Below, in pieces: positions 1-13,648 of a stretch of DNA of 64,000 nucleotides. The position numbers and the translations under genes are program-made. Source of the DNA: Apostichopus japonicus. Lineage: Eukaryota; Echinodermata; Holothuroidea; Aspidochirotida; Stichopodidae. Numbering within the stretch: position 1 is the first letter of the stretch; each line of letters opens with the position of its first letter. The notes under the pieces are model-generated. The model saw only the letters and a program-made list of their open reading frames with translations. It made no database searches and was not told the DNA's origin. The stretch lies in assembly GCF_037975245.1 (NCBI RefSeq), contig NC_092565.1:12518499-12582498 (forward strand), read 5' to 3'.

Positions 1-2118
1 TTTCTTCATTTTTTTTTCATTCAGACATTTAAATATTGAAAAGTTTGTAGAAAAAAAAAAAAACAACAAGGCAAGGAAAGGAATGAAAGTTAACTTAAGC
101 TATGAATTTAGAAGACAGGTACGGATCTATACAAACTGAGCCTGAGTCAATCCGTGCAGCAATGTACTCGATTACATAAATTAAGTGAGGTTGAAAGGGA
201 TGGATGAAGGGAACAGTGGAGATTGGGGGGGGGGGAGGGAAGTTGTGGAAATGGCAAGTCATTGCAAAAAGTACAGAGTATATTTAAGTATGAGACAGTG
301 TAGGAGGTAGGGGGGGGGGTTGTGGAAATGGCAAGTCATGGCAACATGTAGAGTATATTTAAGCAATCAGTATGCTTTTCACACTTAAAAGTAACATAAC
401 AAGTGTCTTAAATCATGAAGATGCAGAAAAATGGAAAGTCACTACCAAACAGAAAACTATTGGCCATTCCTAATTTTTCGATTAAACTTCGAATTGTCTA
501 TCTGATGGACAAAACGATAATGATACTCACAGAGAACAGAAACCCTAAATATTGTACGTGCCCTAGAATGTTTGGAAATGGTGCATAACACAACCACAAT
601 ATTTATGCATTCATCAATACTTGAAATATTCACAAACTCCATGATCATGCCCCCCCCCCCCTTCCTCCCAAGTAGTAGAACCCCTGTAAAGTACAATTTT
701 ATCTACAAATTAGATCTATACACTGCTGTTGTTGCATTTTATTGACTTTGGAATGACACAACTAACATTGAGCTTGCACATAAATAAAACAGCATATTTG
801 AATCGATGTAAAGAGCAAAGGCATATGGCATCAAAACTAGTAAAATTACACCATTTCCAAATGAGATATTCCAAATAACAGGAGTTGATTTTTAGCAAAA
901 GTTTCATTGCAAATATTAAAAATTAAGTGAAGTTATGTCAATGTCAAGTTAAGAGCAATGTGAGAATGATACAAGTGTAAAATTGGACAGTGCTCTCCTT
1001 AAGTTTTGGACCGTGGACAATCTACGAGATGACGTAGCAGGACACTCACTGTTTTGCATTTCTTGATTTGGCAGACCTACGACAGCCTAGACTATTAGTA
1101 ACTGTAACACCCCTACACACAAATGTGCCAATTATAGCAGCCCGACCATGGAATATCCCACTTATGGAGGGGGGGAAGGACTGCCAGTTTTGTATTTGCT
1201 CGACTCTCCACGGGTTATATTTCTAGATCCGCACCTGTCTTAACATTCTTACCGGGGAGGCTTGAATTAAATGAATCACCGTTTCTCAGAGACCCTGTAA
1301 ACCAAGTGACAGAAGCATTGTATAGTCCACCTACACTTATCACTCATGACTACGAATTAATTTAATACTTGATAACAAACCAAATTCTTGTCTTTCCCAC
1401 AAAGTGATTATTTATGTCTGGTAGAGTGACAAACCCTTAATACTCCTTGAAGTGTCTACATCAATCCGCCCGAGTGTTCTCCCTTGGGGGGGGGAAGTGG
1501 GGGGTGGAAAGTATCAAAAAGCCACAGGAGAATATCTTTCCTGACATGTGGCTTGCATATCAGAGTACATGAATGGAAGCAAGTGCAACAATTGGAGCAA
1601 TACTAGTCTACTTTAGGCCTCCCAGGACCAGAGTACTAATATTGTTTACTACTGAGTAAAGAGGTTTGTTTACAAGTGACAACAACTTCAGGCTCTCATT
1701 GTGAATAATTTTCATGGTCGTGATAAGCAAACTTGGGGCTGCCCTGAATGGCTGGTTGCATGGGGATGGTAGGGGGGTATGCATGTAGCAGTGTTATCAT
1801 TCTTTGTAGCTGAATGTCTAAAATGTCTAAACTCACTATGGAAGGTGTGTAGGGGGAGGGTAGGTTGGAGGGTGGGGGCATATATATACCTGCCCCTATG
1901 GTACATGCCACTGATCCTAACCAGTTTATCCTTTCCAGCTAATCTGATGCCAACAGACTGCCCCTATTTAACTATCTAACTATCCGCAATGTCCTTTATG
2001 ATGAATGGCAACTCAGATGGACTTAAAAACACAAAAGTCTTCTATTGTACGTGAAATACATACAACAAACAATACATATAACATACTACCAACTCAATTC
2101 CACCTCAGCCTGACTTAC
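1..2118. other. GNE intron, partial; no coding sequence found
   Basis: Noncoding sequence downstream of GNE exon 8 on the minus strand. I looked for the remaining kinase motifs (IGGG, the Cys-rich zinc site) on the minus strand and did not find them, so this is read as intron. It holds several poly-G runs (for example near 227, 311, 1487) and nothing else I can name. Confidence 0.6.
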
Positions 2119-2271
2119 CAGTGCCTGTAGCAATGCAAATAAAATTGTCCAGACCCTTGCCAGCACCAAACTTTCTTTCTCCGAGGGCAGAACAATTTCC
2201 GTCATTATCGACCCAGACAGGGAGATGGAGGAAGCTAGAGATGGGTGTTCGGAGGTCAATTTCATCCCAAC
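2119..2271 (-). CDS. GNE: GNE coding exon 8 (kinase active site), last one in window
   Basis: 153-nt exon, acceptor ttcag, donor gtaagt. It encodes [29 protein letters not shown] and ends IATGTG. The catalytic Asp of DNDG is present. The next exon (IGGG and the zinc-binding region in the family) is not in the window. Confidence 0.95.
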
Positions 2272-5200
2272 CTGAATGATATGAAATATGACAGATAAAT
2301 CTATGGAAAATGATGTGACGTGCACTGCGTCCAATAATTGCATGTTAACACAGGTCTTACATTAGATACAACGTGAGGCAAAGTTTCATGATTCAGTAAC
2401 GTACGAAGGTTTCATTTTGACATTTTCCACGTTTTCACTGACAAACTTGTTCAGAACTGTAGAGTATGCTAGACTAAAAAGATTATTGACATTGACAGAC
2501 CTCACCTATCTACCTGGAAAATTTGAAAAAGTCGCTTTTTTCTCAGTCGGAATAAAAATAAATAAAATGATTTTGCTTCATGTCTGTTTGGTAAAAGTGT
2601 ATCAGGCAAAACATAGCAAGGACACAAGAAACAATTCACCTTCCTTTAAACAGTGCTCAGGTAACCAGTTACCGGGTAAATCAGGTAAACCGGGTAAATC
2701 AAGTAAATCAGGTGACCAAGGGGTCCGGTCATAGAGGGCGCACAGTGTTATTATTTTACCAGGACTTTATAGGAACGCTAGAACGAGGTGCTAAGGTTGT
2801 GAGGAGACAGGTAAGTGAGGAGCCAAGTAAATACGAGTGATATGCCATGTTTATCTGATGTAAAGGTTAATATTATTAGGTCTATGGAGACAAAGAGGTC
2901 ACAAAATACCTTTCAATGAGTCTGTGGAATGCATGACAACACCCTCTGTTGGATTCACTCTCCCTCCAGTACTCACACCTGTCAAAAACAAGACAAGACT
3001 TGTCAATTAATTAGATCAAGATCATACAAGATAAACAATAGTAAACAATCAGAAATGGTTGGCTTTCTACACATCTTGCGTACAACTCCTTCCCTGTACA
3101 GGTTTAAAGGGAACAATCGTACACCATGGTGCGGTAAAACTTACCAACACCGAGGACTCGGCAGTTCAGCTCCACAGCTTTCTTACTCTGTTCCACTAAC
3201 AGCTTCAGGATGAGCTCAATTCTCTCTTCGTTACTCGTCGGTGAAGGATGCGAGACGATATGTAAAACGTTTCCCTATGACAAACCAAGAGAGAGACTTA
3301 GTAAAGCATGTGTGTACAAACAAACACTTACTGTACACCACCATTCAAGACAATGTATACGGAGCATGGACACTTAAAACTTTCCATTGGGTTTTGCTAT
3401 TTCTAGATGTCAAATCTTAAACATTTCATATTAATTTATAAAATAAAAACACTAACAGAAGGCAGTTTATGAATTGCGGGCTATACCCACATTTCACCAT
3501 ATAGCTAATTTATGGTTTAGCGACACTGTAGTTATCGGGCAATGTATAATATTATGAATGGCTTAATTCTGAACGCTGTTTGAATGGAATATTATCATTG
3601 CCTACGTTGTTTAAATATTTGACATGTGCGAAAACATGTTGGGATATAAACACAGAGTAAGTACATCAATACAGGTTCTAACTCATCTTCCGTAATCGAG
3701 TTGTAAACCAATTTAGAGGGCGCTGTCATATCGGTCCTAATGTGCATAGTCTGTACTGTTTCACTATCGCTCACATATCTGATAAACTTGCAGACAGATG
3801 CGTTGAGGGATGGACTAGTTCCTCGTTCTGCATTAGAAAACATCAGTTTAGGTGCTTAAAAACAAAGGCAGCTCGTCTGGAGTGCAAACTTGTCTTGTTT
3901 TGCGGAACCAGATACGACCGATATGATACTGCCCTCTGTTAATTATTTGGGCCAGGCTACTCACTTCTGATGAAACGACTGCTACTCTTAAATGCGTTCC
4001 TCCAAGGTCGACAGCGAGGGCACTTTGAGTCTCTAAGATGTGGTCGATATCTCTGCTGGGACTCTCTGGCATCGGTGGGAAAACAAACTTCTTCTGGATC
4101 TCGCCTTGGAGATTGATAGACTTCAGGAATTTCAAAATACGAGGCAGGGCATGGCCGTCACCATAGATGAAAGAACTGAAAAAGTACGGATAACCAAAAG
4201 AAAATGGAGAATATTTCAAATGCAGAACTCAATTCATGCCTCAAACTTCCAGCAAGTTACTGGCTAAAATGCCACTGCATATAGCCATTTGTCAGTTGGC
4301 ACAAAAAGCACCGGCAATTTGCTGGCCAGTGAAGACACATGTTGCTTTTGCATTAATTCAAGGGAATTGACTTGAGCCAGTAGAATTTTCTACGCACTGG
4401 CCTTTTTTTTAGCAAATGTGACATTCTAGTCCTGTCACTCATACTGTAAACATTAAGGGTATATGATATTTTCAGGAAATAATTTTATTTTAAAGAAAAA
4501 ATTGAATAGCATTTTTGAAGATTCTGAAGTTTGCCTCTTTTATAAAATACTATGGTTTGTGTGTTCAAACCAGAGTTAGCGCAAGGATGTTAAAAACAAG
4601 TGAGGAATTCCCCCAGTCAAGATTAATTTGGGGGATATTCAAATTTTGGGCAGATTATCAATAATTTTTTTTGGGGGGGGGGGGGAAAGGGGTGTCATGA
4701 TGTTAGTAGCTATATGTACGTACTTATGCCTGTATCGAGATTTAGCACACATATAGTACATACAGTGCACATGGTTGACCATTGTGACCAATACACACAA
4801 TACAGTGCCGCACTAACAAAGCCTGTGTTTTCTTGTTGAAAAGATTTGACCAATCACATTAATCAACAAATCTTTATTATATCAGACTTGTCATTGCCAA
4901 GTTTTGTAACTACAAGAAAAGTGAAAGTTGCGGGAAGTGCCAGGAATTGTCGTGGGAAATTCCCCCAGAGGGAAAATATTTTAGCGGGGCCCTCTAGATA
5001 AATTGCGGGAATCCGACAATCGCGCGTCCCAATGCAAACACTGGCTCAAGACCTGCTATGCATCTTTTCACTTGTATTGCAGTTTGCCCATTTAGCATAG
5101 CAATTTGCTATAATGTGATACAGGCTTATTTATTCCCTGAATTAATTACCTCTTGGCTGCAGACATTGTACAGCTTCAGCTTTCAATGTGTTCAGTAGTA

Positions 5201-8200
5201 TATATTAACATCAGGATCAGCACATCATAGCTAAAACAACTGTGCACAACAGAGAGGGCTATACCAATAGCACTCAAATCCTTACTGAATATAATTTCAA
5301 AGCTCTCTCATTACAGTATCAGCAATATGAGACAGCGAGAGAGAGCAGAATCTTGTGGACGAACAAAAACACATTGTGATGAGTGGATCCATACCATTCT
5401 GACTGTGTCATTATTACTAAACAGTAAATCAGACTAAGTCGTAACTTAACCTCTTCTGTCACGTTTCACTTATTTTACAACTTCCTATCACTATAAATCC
5501 ATCTGCACTACTACTACGAGAGAAACCTTTTAAACTGTACCTCGGGAACTGCCGTTGATATTGAATTTTAAGAGAGTGGTAAATCTTCTGCATCGTGTCA
5601 GCCTCTCTACAGTGTAGTACGTTTTCACCTGCAGAAAAGGAAAGCAACAAGCGGACAGGATCAGAAATGTTTAGAGGCATTTTCAAGTTCCATTACTTTG
5701 TATACTAACAGCTCGCCCTAGTAGTAGTGTTGCTGCAGCTGTTTAACCTTACACATTATAATGAATCGAGATTATGAGATACTGGTAAGACATTCACAAG
5801 AATCAAATTGACATGACACAGCCAGTCTACCCTGTCAATTTAAATTTTCAGGAACTTCTAGCAACTTGTGGGAAACAACATTTTCTGGCTATCATTTCAA
5901 TATTAGTTCATGGGAACTACTACCAAATGGCCATGTTGGTTGTAAAGCCAAGACAAAAAATAGTCCCGCTAATTCAGCTAATTCTGGGTCAGTTAGTACA
6001 ATGGCATGTATATCGCAATATGTACACACATAAGTGTGAGACACTGGCACAAGTCGCAGAACCCAAAAATCCTTCGCATGGAACATGCAAAAACATAGAA
6101 AAAGATTAAAGCCACCGCAACTGTCATAAATTTTGCTCATCCCTACACACTATCAATTTTGAAGATAATTGTATTAAAATACCACAATGATAATGATAAA
6201 AAAAAATGAAGAAGAGTGAAATCTTACCAGTTTCACGACCAGTCTGTCTGGACCCCAAGTTGATTACGGGGGTGCCAAAGGCACCTGCTTCCCTGACCCC
6301 AGCACTGCTGTTACCTATCATAAGTCCAGCATTCGCAGTTAAGATGGTAAACTCTTCAAAGGGGATATGCTTGGCTGTGCGACATAATGGATGGTTCTCA
6401 ATTCCCTTTAATCTTATCAGCCTTGTCATTTCTTTACTTCCTGTTGGTATAAATATTATTACATGTTGAAGATGACATAGTTACTGTGTACTCAATCTTA
6501 CAAAATGTTTGCACTCAGTTAGAAAACAAACAGCTCCACCCTTACTACACGGATAACTGGCAAACTAGAACCATTGCTTCAAACAACTACATCAACCTAG
6601 TTCCATGTTTTCACCAACTAAACATCCGTTTGACTCCAAGTGTGAGACTTAGAACAAGGGGAAATCCCTTTTTAGAAAATTGCCAGTTTATGAATCCATC
6701 AATGCCATTTACAATCTTCTATCTGTACACCATAAATGAAATAAGAGACAAAGTTCAAACTATACACTGTAGTGTACAATGGCAAAAACCAATAGAAGTG
6801 TTGTCATTGTTACTCATTGTAGACTAGAAGATGCAATTCAGAGTATATTTAATCAATTATTTTTGTCTACCTATTCATTGTTCAGTCTGGCAAACCAGAG
6901 TTGGTATCAGACAATAAAATACATGGAACTATACACTGGGACAGGAACAAGTGTGTGACAGCCAGTCTTAGAGATGACAAAAACAATCGTTTTAAGCGCC
7001 ATACAGTAAGTTATGTGGTTTGTTTGGTTAAGGCTAAGGAATTCACCAGTGCATGCCAGTAAAATAATAATGCTAAAGATTATACTGACGAGAATCAAAT
7101 TCCCACTTGCTTTTGCCTTGAAGGTTTACCATTTGCAACATTTGATTTTACACTGGAAAATGCAGCTACTGTAAATCAACTGGCCTTGAGCCAGTAAATA
7201 GCCTCAATTTGGAGGCCTGTTTGTTGTTACTTTTTAACTTAAGATTGTTTCTTCTGAGGAGCTGAATGTAATGTTACATGTAAACTAAACTAGTACAACT
7301 GATTTGATTTTGCATGGTCGGTTGATGTCTCTCATAATTACAGTACACTGGGACTGACACTTAGTTGTCATAGATATGTGTTTTTCTAAAGAACTAGATC
7401 ATGTATCAACATTTTGTATGTACATCTTTAACACCTACAGTCAGACTTTTGATCAGGAATTAACAAACGTTTAGCATGTAAATAAAGAAATGCATACTGT
7501 AGTTTACACCATCACAGAACAGACACTGAAGTCTTGAATGGCGACACACATGATCAGAGCATATAAGAAACCTATGACAGTTAATCAGCCTCGGGATTAA
7601 TACTTCAATATCCGCTTACCCGCATCAATGTTTGGAAACAAAATGATGACCCTCTTCTTGAACTCTAGTAATGCATCTAACATAAGGCCAAACATCTTAA
7701 TGGAATGTCGAATGTTTGTAGTGACTGGATGTTGTAGGGCCAATATGTAATCTCTTGGCTCGCTCTCTGGTCCGATCCACTTATCAAGAACTGCTCTACA
7801 GTCCTGCGTATTAGTTGTGAGCAGTTTATCGTACGAGGTACAGCCCGCGAGCAGGATCCTGTCATTGTCTTCGCACATGGCCAGGAGCCGACTGTGAGCC
7901 CTCTCCGTGCAGCATATATGGTAATGAGAAAGTTTTGTTATGGAGTGGCGTATCATGTCGTCGATGGTACCGCTCACCTCCCCGCCCTCCACGTGGACGA
8001 TTCGTATATTCATCAGGGCAGCGGAGGTCGCCAGGGAGAGGGCGTCAAATCTGTCTCCGTGGACTATGAGTACATCTGGCCGTAATCTGAGTAGGACGTC
8101 TGGAAGTTTGACCATGGACAATCCAATCGACTCCACCATGGCAGCTTCGTCTTCACCACGTACAATGGTGTGTAGTCTACTGTCAATGGGGATACCGTCT

Positions 8201-11200
8201 TGTTCTATATATCTGTATGTTGACCTGTTAGAAAATATGAAGAATCAGAAGAAAAATGTTGTCAAAGCTGTAAAGGGATCATGTAACTATGCGAGGTCTT
8301 ACAGCACCTTGTCCTTTGCTTCGTCGAGCAATAATTATGATGTACAATGATGATTACGATGGAGGAGAAGGAGGATATAACACTAACTACAGTCTATATA
8401 CAACCCTTTTTTCATGAAAGGGTCTCTCAATATTATTGAGCAATTTAGGGATTCTGTTATTTAACTACAGCCTACAGGACTGTAGTTCACCTACCACTGA
8501 ACTTACCTTGTGACTGACTTTTTTCTTCAGAAAGATACTAATTAATAGTAACCATTGAATACTCCAAAAGCTTATATACTAACATTGTTGTACTACTGTC
8601 AGTGGGTACTGGAAGTTGAAGGCATACCAAATTTGTGCTTTCAAAATAACGTGTGAGACATGCAGGAATTCCAATATTGATAAAGTATATTATGGTACAA
8701 TGAGGATGTGGATCCTGCCTACCGATTGTCAGTTTCTTCATGTAAGAGAGTTACTAGTAGCAGCCATAACATACAGTATGGGGGGGGGGGGATGGGACAG
8801 TCACAAGTTTCACAACCCTCCTCTTTCAGAAACTGGTTTTACACCAAATGAAGCTACTACGAGGATGAGGAGGAATTAATCGATACTACTGTATGTCAGA
8901 CTTCTGATTTGTTTGGACGACTGAAGATATTTATTAATACAACAACAAAACTCCAATTTAGTCAAGGACAACTTGGAAAAATTCACAAACAAATCAGTCT
9001 TGTGGAAAACTCAGGATTAGTCATCAATGCACATGTTCAGTATGAGACAGCATTATATACGGTACAGGCAGTCTGCATCACTGCATCTACTATTAGAACA
9101 TACAGTATGATACTGTATATGTGGATACAGATCAGGGTTGATTTTTAAGGATTGTCTTTATTACAGTAGCAACCTTGTTCATATCTTAAACCACTTCTCA
9201 AACCACTTCTCAATTAAAGGAAATAAAATGGAAATTAAATTAACACAAATTGGGAATATATATAAATTTTCTCCACATTTTACTGAAGAAGTTTATGTAT
9301 AATGCAATGTAGCCATCCCATTCCAAGCCTGTTAATTTGTAGATTTAATTATGACTTACTTTTAAAGCATTGTGAAAGAAGGAAATATTATGAAAGCCAA
9401 CTGAGAGCTATTTCCTTCCTGCTAGTTTATTCAAGTGTCACTCATTTTCGGTCACTAGGCCGAAATGTAAGAGACATTTGAGGTTAAAGGATTGAGGGCC
9501 TAAGAGATCTAGCAGTACACGTGGACACCTTCATCTGCATTGCATATGGATGTTGAGTAGTTCTGTAGACATTAGTGTGAAACTGTCCCCTGTAGTGCAT
9601 GTATACAGTATTGATACCAATTCAGTAAACCTGACAGTGTGGACAAACTTCTTAACTGTGTATACAGTCTAGGACCAACATTTGATTCAGTAGACATTAA
9701 GTGTTAAAGCACTACATACACCTAGTCCATTTGCCCCAAAGTCAGTACATTTGTTGTGTGTGATAATCTCATTCAAAATCTGTCCAAAATTTTTCGTTTC
9801 CAAGATACACACGTTTGAAGTTTTCATAAAATCTGGGTAACTCCTTAAATATGTGCAAACTATGACGTAGAGTGTTGCGCTCATCAACATTTCTTGTTTT
9901 GGGCCTTAATAAGTTAACCCCTAATTACAAGCCCACATATATCATTTGAATAAAGTGATGTTTCTCTTTTCAAAGAAGACAATAAAATATTTCCAAAAAT
10001 CAGTTACTCCCTTTGCATCATCAGTGTACATAATTAGCTTATATTTATTCATAAAAAAAAAACTAGAATTAAGAAAAGACATGTACAATGGTCAATCTTT
10101 GATGGATTTTGATGGGAGTTGCAGCTATTTTCAAGTTTCTAATGCCCATTAGAGTGATTAGGTCAATGTATTTCATACAGGTATCTGTAGACCTTTAAAA
10201 TGTTGTCTGTAGGACGCAGTACTGGTTGAAACAGGTTCAGTAGGCCTGACAGTGTCTTCTGCAACAAGTCCTGTACACACTAACAATTTGTTCTGCCCTG
10301 CAGGGCAAATTTTTAAGGACTTGTCTGGTTGTTCCTCAGACAACATGTCACATTACATTTTGGTTACAACTGTCCAAACAGGCAATTTGTGTTCCGACAA
10401 AGTGTTGGAAAATAAAGAATGATCAATATGAACACTGTAAGAAAGATGTGCAGTATTTAGAAGTTCACCAGCTTAGGGCTACTAAAACTCACCTTTGGGT
10501 GGATTATTGACCCACCACTATTTTTTTATTTTTCTCATTTTCAGTATATTTTCTAAGTGAAGAAGGATGACACCAATTTAACCATTGTTTGAACTACTTC
10601 TTATGTACTACTTAGTAACAATGCAATTTGCATTTGATGTAAACAACTGGTGTCCACCACACAACACAACCTGTCCACAACCTCCAAGCCAATTTTGTTT
10701 GTCCAAACAGGATATTTGGATGACCTTTACAATTTTTTCCTGTACAAGTGTACATTGTATGGACAGCTATGGACGAAGAGTTCAGTAGTCAGTACAATGT
10801 TAAAGTAACAATATATCAAGTCCAGTATATCATCTAACATCACATTACCCAAATCACATTTGGGCAGACCGAGGTAGAAAAGGCTTGCACCAGTGTTTTA
10901 ATGTGTCAGAGATGAAAATTCTGAAACAATCATAACTTCTAAACACTAAGTTCCTGCAGTTTATTTTTTGGTGGGCACTTCATTTTGTTCTCTTGCCTTA
11001 CAATTCTTCCATAGAGAAGCTCAGAGTACTGCAGTGACCAATGACTCCTGATAATACTGCAGTTTATGATGTAACCAATGCATTCATATAATGGGTCATT
11101 CCATGTCAATTCACCAAATTAGGGAGTATGTTGTAGTTCAACCTCTTTTAAATATTTATACCAAATTTATTTTATGTTTGGAACACCATGAAAATAAGCA

Positions 11201-13648
11201 CATTCTGAAAATTTCTGTTGCATTACTTATTTTATGGTGCCTTAATCTTGCAATGAGGGTGGTAAATTTTGGAAAGGAGGGTCCAGCAACAGCCATCCGT
11301 AATTTGACGTGGATTGACCTACTTTATATGTAACTTTGTGTCTAAGGTTAGCATAGCTGAACAGGTATGTCACCATTTCTAAGAACTGGCATGAATCACA
11401 GTCATGATAATCTCTTGGCAAACAGACAGACATTTACATACAGTACATGTATGCTATAGCATATATTCTGTGTTTGTTTGACAATAATCTTGAATGATCA
11501 AAGTTTCTCTGCACTGTCTGCAGCCAGGCCAGGAATTGGATTCAGAAGGATGAAAATGCAACGTCCACTACTGTACACACGCAATGCAGGACTTTTGAAT
11601 GGTAGATTCAGAAGGAAGTGAACAGTGACCTGGGGGAGGGAGGGAGGAGGAGGAGTGGGGTGGGGAAGGAGTGCAAAATTGTTTGCAGGCATGGTAGATT
11701 GGTGTGGGTTCAAAGTACAGTGTAAACATTGCAGGGGAGGCAATGCCAAGAAACACAGGTTTAAATCTTTACCCAAACTTAGGCGACACTTTTCCTAGTA
11801 AATGAACTTCATTTGCATAACAGCACAGCTGCCAAAAAAAAAAACCCTCTTTAAATAATCCACAAATTAATTGCTTTTCTTATCAGAATCCTGTCTATAC
11901 CATTTATTTAATGGAAATGTAAAGTCGACCTAATATTGACAGGCCAAACAAGAGCAACGGAGACACACCTTCAGTATATTATATATGACAGCTGAGTAGA
12001 GCAGTCGATAATTTGATATACAAATATAACTGTGCATAAAACTGTCAACAGTGAGCAAAGAGACGGTTTTTGCAGATCAATTCAGTGTGCACAATGTATG
12101 GACAGTGGTAGATATAGTAGTACTGTACCACCTCTGATTGGCTGACAGTAATGTATGTCTGGAGTGTACACGTCACAGTTTGCCAATTAAACCTCTTTAA
12201 TGTTTCAAATCATTTTTTAACGTGTCGGGCTTTGAGGGCACACATCTTGTAAAATTTTGAGGCTCACTGGGAGTAATGAATTGCATAGTAAAATGATATC
12301 CAAACTACATAATATAAAGATGTATATAGTAGCTTTTGCACAGACAACACTATACCTAGTACAGTACTCTGCTAGTTTCCATGGTACTATTTTAACAAAC
12401 ATGGAAAACTGCTACACTTTTATAATTTCCCCAAGTCTTACGTTAAGTCATCAACACTGCACTGACACTCCACTTGTAAATTGTACACAGCCAGGGACAA
12501 CCTGAGAGGAGTGACCCTTGGTGCATCCACAAAGGTCGATAACGACATCACTGTTACGTGAAAAAAAGTGATAACAGAGCTGTTGTTCTCCATCGCTGAA
12601 AGGCAATAATTTATCTAATGTATGCACAGGTGTGCAGCACCATCCTCCTCTAGCTGTTTACACAGAGCTAACAGAGGTAGGGTTTCAACGTTTAAATAAC
12701 AAAATCTAACCATTTCCAAATATTCATAAAATTGTCAACTAACTCAGGAGGACAGTTAATGTTGCTTGTAATAAGGAACAGCATTGACGAATTGAATTTT
12801 GCTAACATGAGATCTGCTTGGTTCTAGAAGACAAAATCGCTCAAAATCTTGATGCAGCCAAGAAGGGCAATGTGCCTTTCTGCTGTGCAGAGGCATGAAG
12901 TAAAAACAATTAAATGTTGAATTTCAGAGGATTTAAGTTTTAATGTATGCTAAATTACAGTACATATTGTTATGTGGCTTTACCGTGCTCATCGATCTAA
13001 ATTTCTTTTTCTCTTTTCTTATTGAAATAGGAATTTTCAGAAACAATGACATCCACCCAAAAATTTCTGTCAGGTTGGTCAACTTTCATGATATTCATGA
13101 TTCAGATTTTCATGGTATACTTTCATTATTACTGTTTTCTTCAACCACATGGGAGCCTAACACCAAACTAAGTCAATGGGGAAATCTAGCCTAACCATCG
13201 GTTTGCAAAAAGAAAAAAAATCACACTTCACATAGGATTTGGGTAATAAATTAGGAACCGGGTAGTATCGCGTCAGGTGGGTACTCGGATACCACGTGCA
13301 AACACTAGTGATTATTGTACGTAGCCAAAGTACAGTAGATGACAGAGCCCATTTAGCTGTAAACTATCTATCCCTTTTTCTGATTTTACACAAAAAAGGA
13401 ACAATATGGTACAATAACTGTACACATTGACATAGCACAACATACCCATAATCATCTATCAAGTGACAGCCAAGAACTATGACGCTGAGCACTAGATCCT
13501 CGTCTTCAAAGACGGCCTTCATGATGGGGCCCAGCTTGGAGTAGTCAGCTCGGTTACATGTTGCAATACAGATGTGTTTCTTGGCCTTTGGGTCTCGAGA
13601 CGATCCAATCGAAAACTGTCTCCTGTGGTGCGAGGTAGTCTTCTCCAT
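2119..13648 (-). CDS. GNE: GNE: bifunctional UDP-GlcNAc 2-epimerase / ManNAc kinase, 5' eight coding exons (3' end outside window)
   Basis: Key enzyme of sialic acid synthesis in the cytosol: hydrolysing epimerase UDP-GlcNAc to ManNAc, then ManNAc 6-phosphorylation. Join on the minus strand: 13648-13446, 8224-7620, 6440-6228, 5628-5541, 4175-3965, 3274-3145, 2978-2910, 2271-2119. All junctions are GT-AG and in phase, giving about 557 residues. Seen: the epimerase motif CNRADYSK (about residues 31-38), [36 protein letters not shown]; then the kinase ATP loop [21 protein letters not shown], and VDNDGN, whose second Asp (about 530) matches the family catalytic base, ending at ATGTG. The family is about 720 aa, so roughly 165 C-terminal residues, including the zinc site, are missing to the left. 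Arginines 276 and 279 match the two human arginines (263, 266) mutated in sialuria, so CMP-sialic acid feedback is probably kept. The identification is very secure. Confidence 0.96.
2659..2719 (+). repeat. Short GGTAAATCA-type tandem repeat
   Basis: About six degenerate 9-bp copies of (A/G)GTAAATCA and GGTAAACCG in the intron between GNE exons 7 and 8. On the plus strand it reads as Gly-Lys-Ser repeats, but there is no gene context for that strand. Confidence 0.6.
2910..2978 (-). CDS. GNE: GNE coding exon 7 (kinase)
   Basis: 69-nt exon, too short for ordinary ORF finding. It encodes [19 protein letters not shown], the ROK-type kinase STGGRVN segment, between acceptor gacag and donor gtattt. 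Confidence 0.92.
3145..3274 (-). CDS. GNE: GNE coding exon 6 (kinase)
   Basis: 130-nt exon starting in phase 0 after tcatag and ending at donor gtaagt. It reads [20 protein letters not shown] then NCRVLGVG. It is the same length as the human segment as I recall it, so the splice choice is well supported. Confidence 0.93.
3965..4175 (-). CDS. GNE: GNE coding exon 5 (epimerase-kinase junction)
   Basis: 211-nt exon, acceptor ttcag, donor gtgagt. It encodes [17 protein letters not shown] at the end of the epimerase, the linker [16 protein letters not shown], and the kinase phosphate-binding start [14 protein letters not shown]. Confidence 0.95.
5541..5628 (-). CDS. GNE: GNE coding exon 4
   Basis: 88-nt exon between gcag and gtac. 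It reads [19 protein letters not shown] and continues in phase from GRETG upstream into SSFIYGDG downstream, matching the end of the family's epimerase domain. Confidence 0.93.
6228..6440 (-). CDS. GNE: GNE coding exon 3 (epimerase, allosteric arginines)
   Basis: 213-nt exon, acceptor aacag, donor gtaaga. It encodes [17 protein letters not shown], with the two arginines that align to the human sialuria positions, then [17 protein letters not shown] and [13 protein letters not shown], residues that hold the UDP moiety in the family. Confidence 0.95.
7620..8224 (-). CDS. GNE: GNE coding exon 2 (epimerase core)
   Basis: 605-nt exon, acceptor taacag, donor gtaagc. It encodes [50 protein letters not shown] and ALQHPVTT, ending LFPNIDAG. 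This is the largest exon and carries most of the UDP-GlcNAc pocket. No gaps or frameshifts are visible. Confidence 0.96.
8225..13445. other. GNE intron between coding exons 1 and 2 (5.2 kb)
   Basis: Flanked by donor gtatgt after exon 1 and acceptor taacag before exon 2. AT-rich, without a recognisable gene, transposon protein or RNA. The ORFs here are short and lack coding character. Confidence 0.75.
13446..13648 (-). CDS. GNE: GNE coding exon 1 (start codon, N-terminus of epimerase)
   Basis: The ATG is at 13648-13646. The exon begins at 13675 after a cag acceptor, so 27 nt of it is 5' UTR and at least one upstream noncoding exon must exist. The frame is open upstream of the ATG inside the exon (no stop), so an alternative N-terminus is possible. 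The start was chosen because MEK matches the usual GNE start. It encodes the UDP-binding CNRADYSK motif and ends HLIDDYG at donor gtatgt. The N-terminal tail is about 14 residues longer than in human GNE. Confidence 0.93.

Noticed and set aside
1-2118. Search for the last GNE kinase exons
   Set aside because: No zinc-site or IGGG segment found on the minus strand; the intron is assumed to continue past the left edge.
2657-2734. Collagen-like peptide (Gly-Lys-Ser / Gly-Lys-Pro repeats) on the plus strand
   Set aside because: Only about six units from a 9-bp DNA repeat, without flanking exons or conservation evidence.
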